Assembly: GCA_025345505.1 (NCBI GenBank)
Contig: JANVCC010000064.1
Span: 3,423,538-3,487,537 of the forward strand
Length of the DNA stretch: 64,000 nt
Reading direction: 5' to 3'
From: Todiramphus chloris collaris
Taxonomy: Eukaryota > Chordata > Aves > Coraciiformes > Alcedinidae
In this document: piece by piece, positions 1 through 12,000 of the stretch
Numbering within the stretch: position 1 is the first letter of the stretch
How the letters are laid out: each line of letters starts with the position of its first letter
Translations under genes and position numbers: made by a program
The notes under the pieces: generated by a model
Databases searched by the model: none
Told to the model about the DNA's origin: nothing
Seen by the model: only the letters and a program-made list of their open reading frames with translations

Positions 1-50
1 AACCTCTCTGAACAGGACTCAGGTGTTACACTGCAATGTTTGCCCAGAGG
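1..50 (+). CDS. Partial first exon of the window, end of a cysteine module
   Basis: Read from base 2 this gives [17 protein letters not shown], which fits the C-x-x-C-P-x-G end of each module in this protein. It should hand over in phase 1 to the exon at 131, but the base pair after position 50 is GA instead of GT. The likeliest explanation is one missing T in the sequence; a rare GA-AG intron is the alternative. Confidence 0.6.
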
Positions 51-3000
51 GAAGCTGCGAGTGGTTGTTTTTTCTGCTTTTCTCCCTTTGTCTTAGTGCT
101 TTAAGTGCCATTAGCCTCTCTGTCTTCCAGGTCTGCCTGTCCCCAGTGGGGAGTGTGCTGCTGGGTTTTACTGCAAAGGTGGAGCAGCTCTCCCTAAGCC
201 AACAGATGGTGTGACTGGGAATATCTGTCCGGTGGGGACTTACTGCAGTAAGTATCCAGCATCGATCAGGACTAAAGAGTCCATGCCACAGAATAGCTGA
301 AATACTGAAAATTCCATGTTATATAATATCTGAAACTGATGGGTGATTTTGAGAGCATGGTGGCCAGGTTTCTAGGGTCTGACCAGGGTGTCTGAAGTCC
401 CAGGTTCTTCCCCTAGTTCTTCCCTGACCTCTTCTTTGAAAGTGGTGACATATTTGTCTCAGTGCCTAAACTTGTCTGTCTTTGGAATGTAATTGGCTTC
501 ATCTCTGTTTCCCTTGGTACAACGAAGCTAATAACGTCTGTCCTCTCCCATGCGAGCCTGTTGGATTTACGAGTGACAAACAAGACTTGATACCCTTTCC
601 ATGCTGCTCTGTGTTCATCCAAACCTTGGATGCGATCTCATGCGTTCTTGCATTGTTCATTTCTCTTTGTCTTTCTTCTGTTCTTGCAGCTGCAGCATCA
701 GCAGTACCCAAACTCTGCCCAGCTGGCACCTTTTCCAGCCTCCTAGGGAGGAGAACGCTTTCTGAGTGCCAGCCTTGCCCCTCTGGCTTCTACTGCGAGG
801 TACCTGGCCTCAGTGCCCCGACTGGAGAGTGCTGGGAAGGTGAGTCAAGAACAAACTGCACTGTGCTGCAGACTGACAAGAGTCTCTGGGGACGTGCTCA
901 AAGGAGCGTGTGTGGACTAGCAGGTGAGATTGAAATAGATCTCAGAGAGTCACTGTTTTAGAGTGGAAAAGCCATTCCCCTGCTGAATGATCCAACGAGG
1001 AGTCAGAAAGGTGCTGTAGACTGTACAGGCATCCAGAGAATAGGAGTTCAAATTCTCATTCAGTGTATCCCTCATACGAGAGATACCTGCTTATTATTGA
1101 CTCCTGAGCCTTCCTGGGGATGGGAGTTTAGAGACTTGCTGCCTGCCTCGGTGGTTTCCTTCCCTGATCTGGAGGAGAACAATTTCTGGCTCCATGTGAG
1201 AAGGCCATTCGAGCTTAAGGCAATTCAGATGTGAAAGGAGGGACAGCATCGTCTGCATATTCTGTGCAATGCAAGTGTTGGCAAAGGAAAACTGATGTTC
1301 AGTGGAAAAACTTTATTTGAAGGGTTTCAGTAACTGAAAGGAAACGGAGAGATGGATGCTGTGTCCCTAAGTGTTCTCCTGGGCCACCTGTAAGTTTTGT
1401 CCTGTGTTCTGGGAACCACCGCGTGGTAAATTTCCTTCTAAAGAGTGCAGCAAGTGGAGAGCTTCCGTGCGGATTTGTCCCAGTAGGAGTGTGATTCAGA
1501 TCAATAGTAATTTAAGGTCAGCAAGAGATGTATTTTTTCAGTGGCCAGCGAGGTACTTTGTACGCCTGGGAGAACCTGTTAGGAGTCTTCTCATGAGCAG
1601 TGCCTCGCTAGCTAGTATCTCACAGTGACTGATTCAGCTGTCTCGCCTCTGTCTTCACTGCAGGCTATTACTGTGATGGCCAGCAGGGGCCACTCACCGA
1701 TTTCACCCTTTACCCGTGCCCGCCAGGCTTTTACTGCCCACCAGGGACGAAAAGCAGCACACAGTACAGTTGCCCTGCAGGAACCTTTGGGCCAAGGCAA
1801 AAACTGAAAACGGTGAAGGAATGTCAAAGATGCCCACCAGGAAAATACTGTGAATTCTCTGGACTTGCTGCCCCAACGGGTATATTGCTGTTATGAGCTT
1901 ATTTGCTAGTGCTTGAGAGTCGTGTCAATGCCTGATGGTTAGAGCCAGGGTTCTAGGGTTCTGATCTCAGCCAAGGTGAGCCATCCCATTTTACTTGTCA
2001 AGTGAGGAACAGAAAGATTTTCTTTTTTTCAGCAAGAAGTGAGAGAGAGACTGCAGAAACCAGAACTGAGAAAATCCAGTGGGGAGCTTTCCGCTGTCAA
2101 ACCTGTCTGGCGTTCTTTTCAGAATGAGTTTTTCCACCCTGGTTCCCAAAGAACTAATCTCTTCTCTTAATTGACGTGCGTGTGATTAGGCTTAGCAGAG
2201 AAAGAGAGGGTGAAATGCGCAGCAATGATGGTTTTTTCGAGATTATTTTTTTCACATCAGTGCTGATGACTTTTCATTGCTCGTTATACTGCATAAAGAC
2301 AGACCTTAATTCAGCAAAGCACTTCGATAAAATTCTTAATGTTTCTGGCTTCGCTTAAGGATGTGTTGAATATGTGCCTAAAGAGAATGTGTGCTTAAGT
2401 ACTTTCCCAAACATGGAGGCAGGGCTCAGTCAGAGCTAAGTAAAGATCTTCCCTGTCCAGGAAGTGTCAGTCTGGCATCTGCCACCAATTCTACACTCTT
2501 AACAGTTAGAAGCAGCTCCTCTGCTTGATAACAATCGCGTCGCTAATTTGGAGTCTGGCAGTGGCTCTGCACGATGGCCCAGGGAATGACTGTGCTAAAG
2601 TCTGTGTTCTGAAATTTGCATCTCTGTGCCTATTATTGCAGTACGTTCATGTGTTTTGTATACATTGCTCTGTTTTGTAGGAGATTGTGCTGAGGGATTT
2701 TGGTGCAAAAGCGGCGCCCGAGTAAGAAATCCCCAAGATGGAGAATCGGGACTTCCTTGCCCTCCTGGCCATTACTGTCCTGAAGGTAAGGTGCTTCACT
2801 AGAGCCTAAGTTTTCTTCACTCAGAGAAAGCACGAAAGAGCATTTCCTCACTTGGTGCAATTCGCTTTGCCAGGTGCACCAGTTCCATTGCAGTGCCCTC
2901 CTGGCACATGGTCTGGCAGCGAAGGCAGGAGGAGCCTGCAGGAATGCCAGGCTTGCCCTGGGGGATATTACTGCAACAGCTCTGGGCAGAGGGCCCCCTC

Positions 3001-6000
3001 TGGACACTGCAGCCCAGGGTAGGGGAATAGCAAACACGTGTGTGTACTCTGTTTGAAGGAGAGGTGTTCTGTGAGGGATCTCCTCAAGCCTTCTGAAATA
3101 AAGAGAGTATGTTCCTGTTTCCGTGGCTGCAGGTACTACTGCATCACTAGGGCCCAGACTCCAACACCCACAGATGGCTTCTCAGGAGCTCCGTGTCCAC
3201 TCAGTCACTTCTGTCCTCTTGGATCCAGGAGTCCAGCGCCTTGCCCTCCTGGCTCCTACATGCCCCACACCCGTGGAGAGAAGTGCCACGCTTGCCCAGA
3301 GGGTGAATACTGTGCCTCTGGTGAGAAGCCACAGCCATGTCCCCAGGGTGAGTTAAGATCTCCTGAAGTGTCTGGTTTGTCTTTCATTTTCCAAAGACTG
3401 CTGATTCCGACCTGTTCTCTTTTTCCCAGGGTGTTTCTGTCCCAAGGGCACGGCCCTTCCAATGGCTTGTCCAGCAGGGTCCTATAACCCTTCAGAAAGG
3501 CAGGCCAGCTGCCTCCCCTGTCCTGAAGGGTAAGAGACAGTGAGCCTAGCACTGTATGAGTAAGGGACTATGGGAAACAGTTGCTTACCCAGTTTATCAT
3601 GGAGCAGCGTGCAGTGGGGAAATTAGGTGGGTTTTTTTTGCTACTAAAAGACATTTGTCTCTGAAAGGACACCGAGTAACCCTTGAGCTCTGTTTAGCAA
3701 TGCAGTATAGTTGATTCTGGAACCAGGCAAAGTCCTAAACCCAGGTACAGCTGCACTGGAAGGGAATTTAGATCAGAAGGCCATTCAGTGTGAGGAAGCC
3801 ATCAGCACCATCACCCTTTTTGTGTCTGAATAGATGGTTCCCTTGGCAACAGGCTGGCAGAGGCCTGTTGAAGGGGAAGATCATCTTGTATGTCACCTGA
3901 TGCTGAGTCTGGCTTTTCCTTGGGGGATTCATCTCCAATTACTGACTGGATTTGACCTTGATTAACTTTTACGAGTTGATGAATCGCAGCCTGGATATGT
4001 TATGACTCAAGTTAAGAAAATTACGTCTCTGTGGCTTTTGCAATTATGCCATCAAATTGGCACACGAGGAAACAAGTAAGAATGCAGTAATGTGCATAAG
4101 TAGGTCTGTTTTGTGGTCAGTGCAGCCCAGGGCAGCAGCTACATTAGGCTAGCTAGTCCCACCATTAAGTTCTTATTCAGGTTGGGTTTTTTTTCTTAAA
4201 TCTCTCTTTGGACCAGGTTCTTTTGCCCCAAAAATTCCTCTTCCTTTTTGGAGAATGAATGTTCAGCTGGCCACTACTGCCCTGCTGGTACTGCTTCTGC
4301 CACCCAGTTCCCATGTCCTAAGGGGACTTACAACCCACAGACAGGAAGCAGCCTCATGTCTCACTGCACCCCCTGTGACCCAGGTAAGCAGCAAACAAGC
4401 ATATCCTGGGATGGTGACAGGAGAACGTGTGAAAATGTGGTGTTGAGTGTTCTTGAGCCCCAGTGGTTCAGTGGATGCATTGCCTCAGTGAGTGGCCTGC
4501 TCTCTGAGGTGCCTTTCTGGTTTTTCTGCCCTGGTGATGGCACTGCCTTCGTTCTCAGGACACTACTGTGCCCGTGCGGGGCAGTCGCAGGTGACAGGGC
4601 CCTGCTTGGCCGGCTTCTACTGCAGCGGAGGCGTTTCTAGCCCGACGCCTACCGACGGTCTTCTGGGGAACACGTGCCCGAAGGGAACCTACTGTCCTGG
4701 GGGCTCTGCCTTTCCACAGCCGTGTCCTCCTGGTTATTACAGCAACTCAACTGGGAATACTGGGATTGAGGACTGTCTCCTGTGTGATGCAGGTACAATA
4801 CTGGAAGAAAAGATGAATGAAATTCTAGTCAGACACCTGAATTTCTAAGGCTCCTGAGAGACTTTATGGGTTTAGGGCAGGCAATCGTGGACGAGTGCTT
4901 TCTTGAAGAGAGATGTGAAGTAGATCATAGGGAGACTAAATCTGATAATTTTCCATGTAAAAGGACACTCACCGTGAGCTGTGAGCTTCTGCTCTGTCAG
5001 CAGCCCTTTCCACCCTCTCTAGATGCTTTCACACTTTGAGATGATACAAGGACTGCTCATGTTCAGGTGTGTAAGCTCTGTCCTTGCAGCTGTTCTCAGT
5101 GAAAGCATCTCCAGGAGAGTAGAGGCGGGTGACACCAAACGTGACACGTCAGTGATCATTTCCTCGCAACGTATTTGCTGTGGTCTCTTGTGTGACCATT
5201 CTCAGTGTGGCTGGTTTATGGTCCCTCTTGACTTCAGGGTATTTCTGCAATGGCAGCGGACTCGTGTCTCCGACTGGACTGTGTGAGGCCGGATTCTACT
5301 GCAGCGGAGGAACCGTTTCTCCTAAACCTCCCAGGGTAAGCTGTGCTCGTGGTGTAAATAGTGTGAAATGTTATATCCATGGAACCGAAGACCATAAGGT
5401 CACCTTAGTTCTCTTGCACTGGATTAAACTCTGTGTTAGGACTTTCTCTTCTGTATCAGGTACATTTGGTTTATTTATAGTGAAAGGGGCTAGAGATAGC
5501 AAAATACATCTGGCTTGCTTTCAGCTTCTACATCTAAAAGCTGACCAAAAATAGTTCTGTCTTTGCATATTGATGCTGCAAAGCAGAGCGGAATGCCACG
5601 ACATTAAAATTAGAGATGCTAGGAGTACATGAGTTTGATTAGAATACTGCATATGTCAGCCCCCCTCCTAGGCAAAATACAATAAGAATTTTTAAAGATG
5701 ATAACAAGACACTGATTTTATGCCACAGCTTTCTGCAAACTATGAATGAGTAAGAGGTGGTGTCATCTTCCCCATGGCCAGCCCAGCAAGATTTGTTACA
5801 GGAGGAATCCTGATCCCTTGTTTTGGAAAAGGATGGGTGTGCAGCCTTAAAGACTAAGGGACAAGGGCAGGGTTTCCTACTACATGTCTAATTCCCTCCA
5901 CCAGTAGAATCTGATGCAGATCTTTTTGCAAAGTCACCCCCTTGAATCTGTAGACTTGTAACTATGGTGTTTGTCTTCAAAGACAACAGTCAGTGGAGGA

Positions 6001-9000
6001 CCATGTCCCCCTGGACATTACTGCGTGGTGGGGAGCAGCCGAGCCCGGCCGTGCCCTGCAGGGACTTACAGCCCGTCCTGGAGTATGGCACAGTGTTTGG
6101 AGTGCCCTGAAGGCTTTTACTGCACCACTGCTTCCACAAACTACACCGATTGCCCCGCAGGTGGGTCTCATGGCACCTTTCTGCTCTTCCTAGAAAATTT
6201 TGTTTCAGGGACTGGCAGGTCCCCATACAGCTGAATGGAGTAGATTTGTCACTGGGCTGGGTTGCATGAGGCACAGATCTCTGCCACTGGACAGATCAGT
6301 GACCTTGGTCAAAATACTTAAGCTCTTTGGGGTTTAGTTCCTGCCTGGACATAGAAAAAGGTAAATGGCACAAACAGTTTTAACAGTAGACCGTCATCAC
6401 ACGCTTTGAGATCTTCCATTGAAAAACTACATGGTAGTGAGCTAATCCTTAGCCCTATCAGCTTCATTTTATGCAGCAAATAAAATGTAGCTATCACACA
6501 GCAGTGGTAAATTGCAGGGTGGGCCCAGTCCTCCTCAGAAAGAGAGGAAGAGAATGCTATGTGTGCAGGCTGGGGTTTCTTCCTAGGCTGTTACCAGCAT
6601 GTGTTAACCTTTATGAAATCAGACTTTTCTTTCCTAGGTCACTATTGCCCCAGGAATACAGAATTCGCCACACAATATCCTTGTCCTCCTGGAACCTACA
6701 GTGAATCTTTAAATATCTGGGATGCTTCCAAGTGCCAGCTGTGTCCTCCTGGAAGGGTCTGTTCCAAGCCAGGCCTAGCAAGACCAGATGGACCGTGCTT
6801 GCCTGGATGGTTTTGTCCTCCTGGATCCACATCAAGCAAACCAATGTTTCCTGGAAATGACTCTGGTACGAAGGGGAACAGTAAAGCGTGGTGATGATCA
6901 TTGTTGAGGAGGTGCTCTTACAGAGTCACCTAAAGGATTCGGTCAGCTTCCAGGTGGCTTACTTTCCTTTTTTAGTTTCCTTAATTTAGTGCTGTAGTTC
7001 TCTTCTTCCTGAGCTCTTTAGATAAGATAGAGTGCTTGCAATTCTTACGTTTCAACTCCCTGGAGTTAATGTACTACCAGAAGTGTAAGAGTGAATGTAG
7101 AGGCTCAAATTTTGCTGTGTGGCAGCCACTGCCACTGGCAGCCTGCTGCGTTAGGCTGCAGGAGGAATATCTGCCCGGGCATTTGAAAGCCCATCTGCTG
7201 GCTGGGATCCTGTGTTAAGCTCACTGATGCCTTAACTCCTGCTGTGTAGTGTGGAGGAGACCGTGCCTGCCCACTCCTGCCACTCCACTTGTCCAGTGAA
7301 ATAGCTGGGACGAAGAAATCAAGATTTATACTTAAATATATACGTGAAGTTGAAAAATGCTGAATGCTGATTAACCTTGTATGTATGTAGACGTGTATTA
7401 TAGATATTTGTTTGTATGTATGTACATGTAGAGGTGTGTACATGTATAACTAGAATAAATAAGTGGTCTCTGCCTGTCTCTTGGGGACACCCTGCTTGGG
7501 TCCCTGAGCAGTGCCTGTGTCTGAGACAGCCCACCTCTTTCTCTAGGCAGTGAGGGTTACCACAGGAAGCCTTGCCCCAGTGGCCATTACTGCCCTCCCC
7601 TGGCATCTGCCCCTCTGCCCTGTCCCCCGGGGACCCACGGGAGCAGCAGCTTCGCAGAGCACATAGAGGATTGCCAGGCCTGTCCTGCTGGCACCTTCAA
7701 TCACCTTCCTGCTCAGGCTGCCTGCTTCCCCTGCGGCAGCTCTTCTTCCTCTCAGCCTGGTGAGTTGCTGCGCAGTGATTGACTGGCTCCTTATCCTCTG
7801 CAGTGGTTTAATGTACAAGTTGGTGGAGTGCTTGTCAGAATGTGGCTGCTGTGAATGTTCAGCTGGGCCCTTCTGCATCTCCTTAAATGGACACTTCAGG
7901 AAACGGTCTGATGATTGTGTTGGTGGAGCAAAAGGCAGCCTGGTTCCAGCTGGCTTTCCTGTTGGTTCAGCTCTGCTGTGCCACTGGGGTAGCAGGCTCC
8001 AGGAGCGTGCTCAGATGAGCAGTGTGATTTGTCAGAGTGTTCTACACAGGAACTGCTCCTTTCTGGGGACCACAGTTTTTGCAAACTATATTCCTTACCC
8101 TGATTACCACTCTAATTCCAACCTCTTCATCAAGGTGCTGCCAGCTGTACTTGCCATGGGCTGAACCGGGCTTTCCAGCCGTCGGATGCCTCCTGTATCT
8201 GCCGAGCAGGTTACATTTACTATGATGAGAGAGGCAAGAAAGTCCCTGACAGCAACAGCGATCAAGACTGCCAGCCTCAGGTAAAATTTAGCTTCAGAAC
8301 AAAGTTGTTGAGTGGCATTCAGGAGAGGGAGAGTAATGCAGTGCTTTAGGCCTCGTGCGCTGTCCAAGTTCAGTTCTCTGGCCTGCTGTGGACACAAGCA
8401 AGTCCTTTAGCTGTTGTGTTTGAGAGCCCTGGCCATTCCCTGAAGGATAATGGCACTTGCCTGCTTTACTGGAATATTCTGAGGCTAAATTTATAGAAGA
8501 TGGAGGCAAAGGATGCTTCCATTTCAGGGCAGTGGGGAGCAGTGCAGTATCTCAGATGACAGATGCAGGAGTTTAAGCCTCTGTGTTGTTACGGTGGAAT
8601 TCTTCATCAGACCTGCCTGAAGAACTTGGATGGGAAGTGAAATTTCTTCCATGCTTTCCAAGTTACCTTTTAATGGCCCTGGTTGGATGACCTTCACATT
8701 GAATGTCACCAGTGTAGGTGGGGAAGGAAGAGAATTTTAGGGATGCTGAATCTTGAAGTGCTAAGAGCTTGTCTGGTTTCACGTCGCGGATGAGTGTTGT
8801 TCCTCCAGGTGGACGAGCTGTGTGCTCCCGGAGAGGTCCGGCTAGCATCGACTCGCCAGTGCGTTCCTCCCGAGCGCTACGACTGCTCTGCTTCTTGTGG
8901 GCCTGCAGGTGGAGAGATGAGTGCAGAGCTGGGCATGTAAGTCTCAGCCCAGCCTTTCAGTAGCAAGCACTTCACAATTGGTTCTGTCTGGCTGAGTTCC

Positions 9001-12000
9001 TGATCCCATGAGGTCATTCCAGGGTAGGGCTGTGGGAGGTGTTGTTGAGAAACTTGCCATTGCTGGAGTTCCCTTCTGTGGAGATGCTGGTCTTCAGTCT
9101 GCATTTGTTGGCCTCGTTCCTCTGCCTGAAGAGTGTGCCTGAGTTTTCAACATCACCTCGTGCTTTTGTGTGCTTGGGTGGAGATGTCAGAATGAACACT
9201 GTGTGACAGGGTGAGGGTGGACAGAGCTCACGTTTTCTGAGGTAGACTTTTCCACATACCTCAGGCTGAGCCCTCCTGAAGTGGATGATCACTCTGTTAG
9301 ATTTAGACCAGAACTGAAGAAATAAATCCTCATCCCCCCACCTTAATGCTGGCTAAAGCATTGAAGCTAGTTCTTGTCATGTGATACTGCCTTTTTCTCC
9401 GTGGGAATGAACTTTATTTTGCAAAATCTCCTGTCACGGATGCACAGAAATCCAGTGTGTTAAATATACTTTGTTCCTTTCAACTGCAGAGCAGAACTTG
9501 TAAGCTGTTAAGTTGATCTTTCTGACACACCAAGGGAGAGTGATGTATCACATTTTGGCCTGTCACATTCACTGAATGGCACAGACAGTGCAGGATGAGA
9601 TGGACTATGATTCTCCATGGCCATAGGCCCAGTCTTAGTGCAGACTCTAGGATATTAGGGCTAACCTGACCGTTGGTGTGTGGGAGCTGTTTGCTCAGGG
9701 ATCATAACTGATCAAAACCTTTTGTCTGCTTTGCAGATGTCACTGCAAGCAGTATGTTTCTGCTGAGGAGCTCTGTGACCAGCTCTGTTTGCTGAGAGCC
9801 CCGCTCATCTCCTTGGGTTTCGGCGTCAATAGAGAGCTGCTTCTGAGGACGAACGAAGGAGACGTGAGGGTAAGTATGGACTGGGGAATGCTTCCTCAGA
9901 GTGCAAGTCTGGAGAGAGCCCTTGGAGGTTACAGCAAGGTGAAGGGACTCCTGGGGGCTGAGGTTGCAGAGGGGGGTGAAGCTGTGAGCAGGGAGGGAAG
10001 ACTCCGTGTGTCTCGTTACCCAGAGTACTGACCAGGCAGCAGGTCAGTGCATTTCTGAGAAATGACAGTCCCTGAGTGGCAGGGAAAAACCCTCCCTGGA
10101 GCAGTCTGGTACAGCTCAAGGTGAGGTTGGTCACAGGCTAGAGTTCAAGTCCAGGGTCGATTGTATCAGTGATTAGTGTTCCCCTTGGCTTTTAACAGGA
10201 AGTGACAAACGTCCTGGGCCCAGATGAACATGTGCAGAAAAGCCAGCGGGTGCACTTGGTTCTGTTTAGTCCCAGTGGAGTGCTAGGTTTCATTGTCTCC
10301 AGCGTGGATGTTCTGGATATATTTCTCACAGGTAAGACTTGAGAGTGAGCCTGACTAAGCTGTTCGTTTCCTTGCAAGTTGGCATAGTAAGTGGACAGCA
10401 AGTTGACACAGAGGGAATTTATTGTCAGGTGCTCCAAACTGTTTGCAGGGTAAGATGAGATGTCATTTTGTCTCGGAGTAAAAGATGGGGACCTGCACTG
10501 GCTGCATGGTTAGCTCCCTGAGACTGGCTCAAACAAAGACTGTAGGATGATTTTTAGCCTTCCAAGGAACTACAACAAACTCCATTTCGAGGCAAATCTG
10601 TTGACAAGCGTGTGCAGGTTCCTGATCCCAGTTGCTCCTCATTTCTCTGGTAGTGTGACTGAGAGCAGAATTTGGCCTTGTGAGATGTAATTGCCCACTG
10701 ATATAAATAAAAAGTCCTTCATTGCCAAGAATCAGGTGTCTTCACGTGCTGCTCATTTTGCAGAATTCATTCTGTTCTGTGCTGTTGCCTGTGACAGGAG
10801 TTTTTTCATCAGATCAGTTGCTGCAGAAAGGTCGTCGAGCCCAAAGGACTTCCACCAAAGATATCCAAGCCTTGCCCCTCATTCCTAACCCAGTAGTATG
10901 TTTGGAAGCAGGAGACACGATCCTTTTCCAGCTTAGCATCAATTCCCAGGGTGAGTGCTGTAGGGTCTGTGTGCAGGAACATGTGTCCAGACCCATTCAG
11001 AGCAATGGCTCCACATTTGGTCATGCTGGATGTATGAGCACATTCCTTCTCCTCCCTGTTTCTCTTGCCTTCAGGGGATTCCAGAACTTTAGTCTGTGAC
11101 TTTCCTGGTACTTTTTTTCACTTTCTGACTGGATGTCTGCTAGTAATTACCTAAGATAAATGAGTGTGGCCCTATAAAAGAAATGCAATTACACAGTTCT
11201 TGGCCAGACCAGTGTCAGCTTTCCTAACTGAAGAGGGTCAGAGTTACTGACACTGCTGAACTGTTCCCAGACCGTGCATCCAGCCACTACCCTGTTTATC
11301 AGAAGCAGCATCTGTACAACAGCAACCCAGGCTGGGATTTTGGACCCTTCCGAAGGCTAGACCATCTCATTCAGGAGACTCAGCTCAACATCTCCTGGTA
11401 AGATCTGCTCTCACTAATAGTGCATGTATTATGGGCAGGACTTAGACAGTCTCACAGAATCAGTAGGTCCTTGGCAGTGCTCAGTCTGTGCAATCCCCAA
11501 AGTCTGGTGTGTTCAAGTCCCCATATTTAACCATCATCACAGCTGGAGGCTAAAGGAAGCTTGGATCAATTAGTGCCTTCCTTACTTCTCCCTTTTAGGT
11601 TTGCCCATGTCTTTCTGGAGTCTGGGACGTATGTTTTCAGGGATAGGACCATTCAGGAGCACTTTCTGATTGTGACTGTGAATGAAGCAAACGTGGGCTG
11701 TGACCCCAGAGATGTGTCCTTCCAGCCCTCTTCTCTGTTCCAGCTGGCCAGACACGGGGTTTTGCAGAAACGAGATCTGAACTTGGCTCCTAACTGGGCC
11801 GCTATCACAGGTACAGCCAAAACACTCCGGTGTCTGTCTGGAACCTTGATGCTTATGTATTTAAAGAAGCATTTTCTTTGGAAATAACCATCAAACCTCT
11901 GGCTTTGTCAGCTTTAGTCCCTTTCTCCTGTGGACCTTCCCTTCCCAAAGTTCACTGCTCTCTAGCCAAGAACCTGCCTGTGTGGAAACTCAAGGAGGGA

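Larger units (their letters stand above)
131..7759 (+). other. Ectodomain block: tandem GCC2/GCC3 cysteine modules (exons 2-14)
   Basis: These thirteen exons encode repeating units of the form C-x-x-G-F/Y-Y-C, then P-x-P-C-P-x-G-T/S-Y, then C-x-x-C-P-x-G. Examples are [10 protein letters not shown] at about 2757-2785, [21 protein letters not shown] around 3243-3305, and [10 protein letters not shown] around 4603-4630. I count about 35 C-P-x-G turns over roughly 670 residues. Most exons begin and end in phase 1, so modules can be duplicated or skipped without breaking the frame. In characterised proteins such modules are extracellular and disulphide-bonded. A ligand cannot be named from the sequence. 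Confidence 0.85.
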
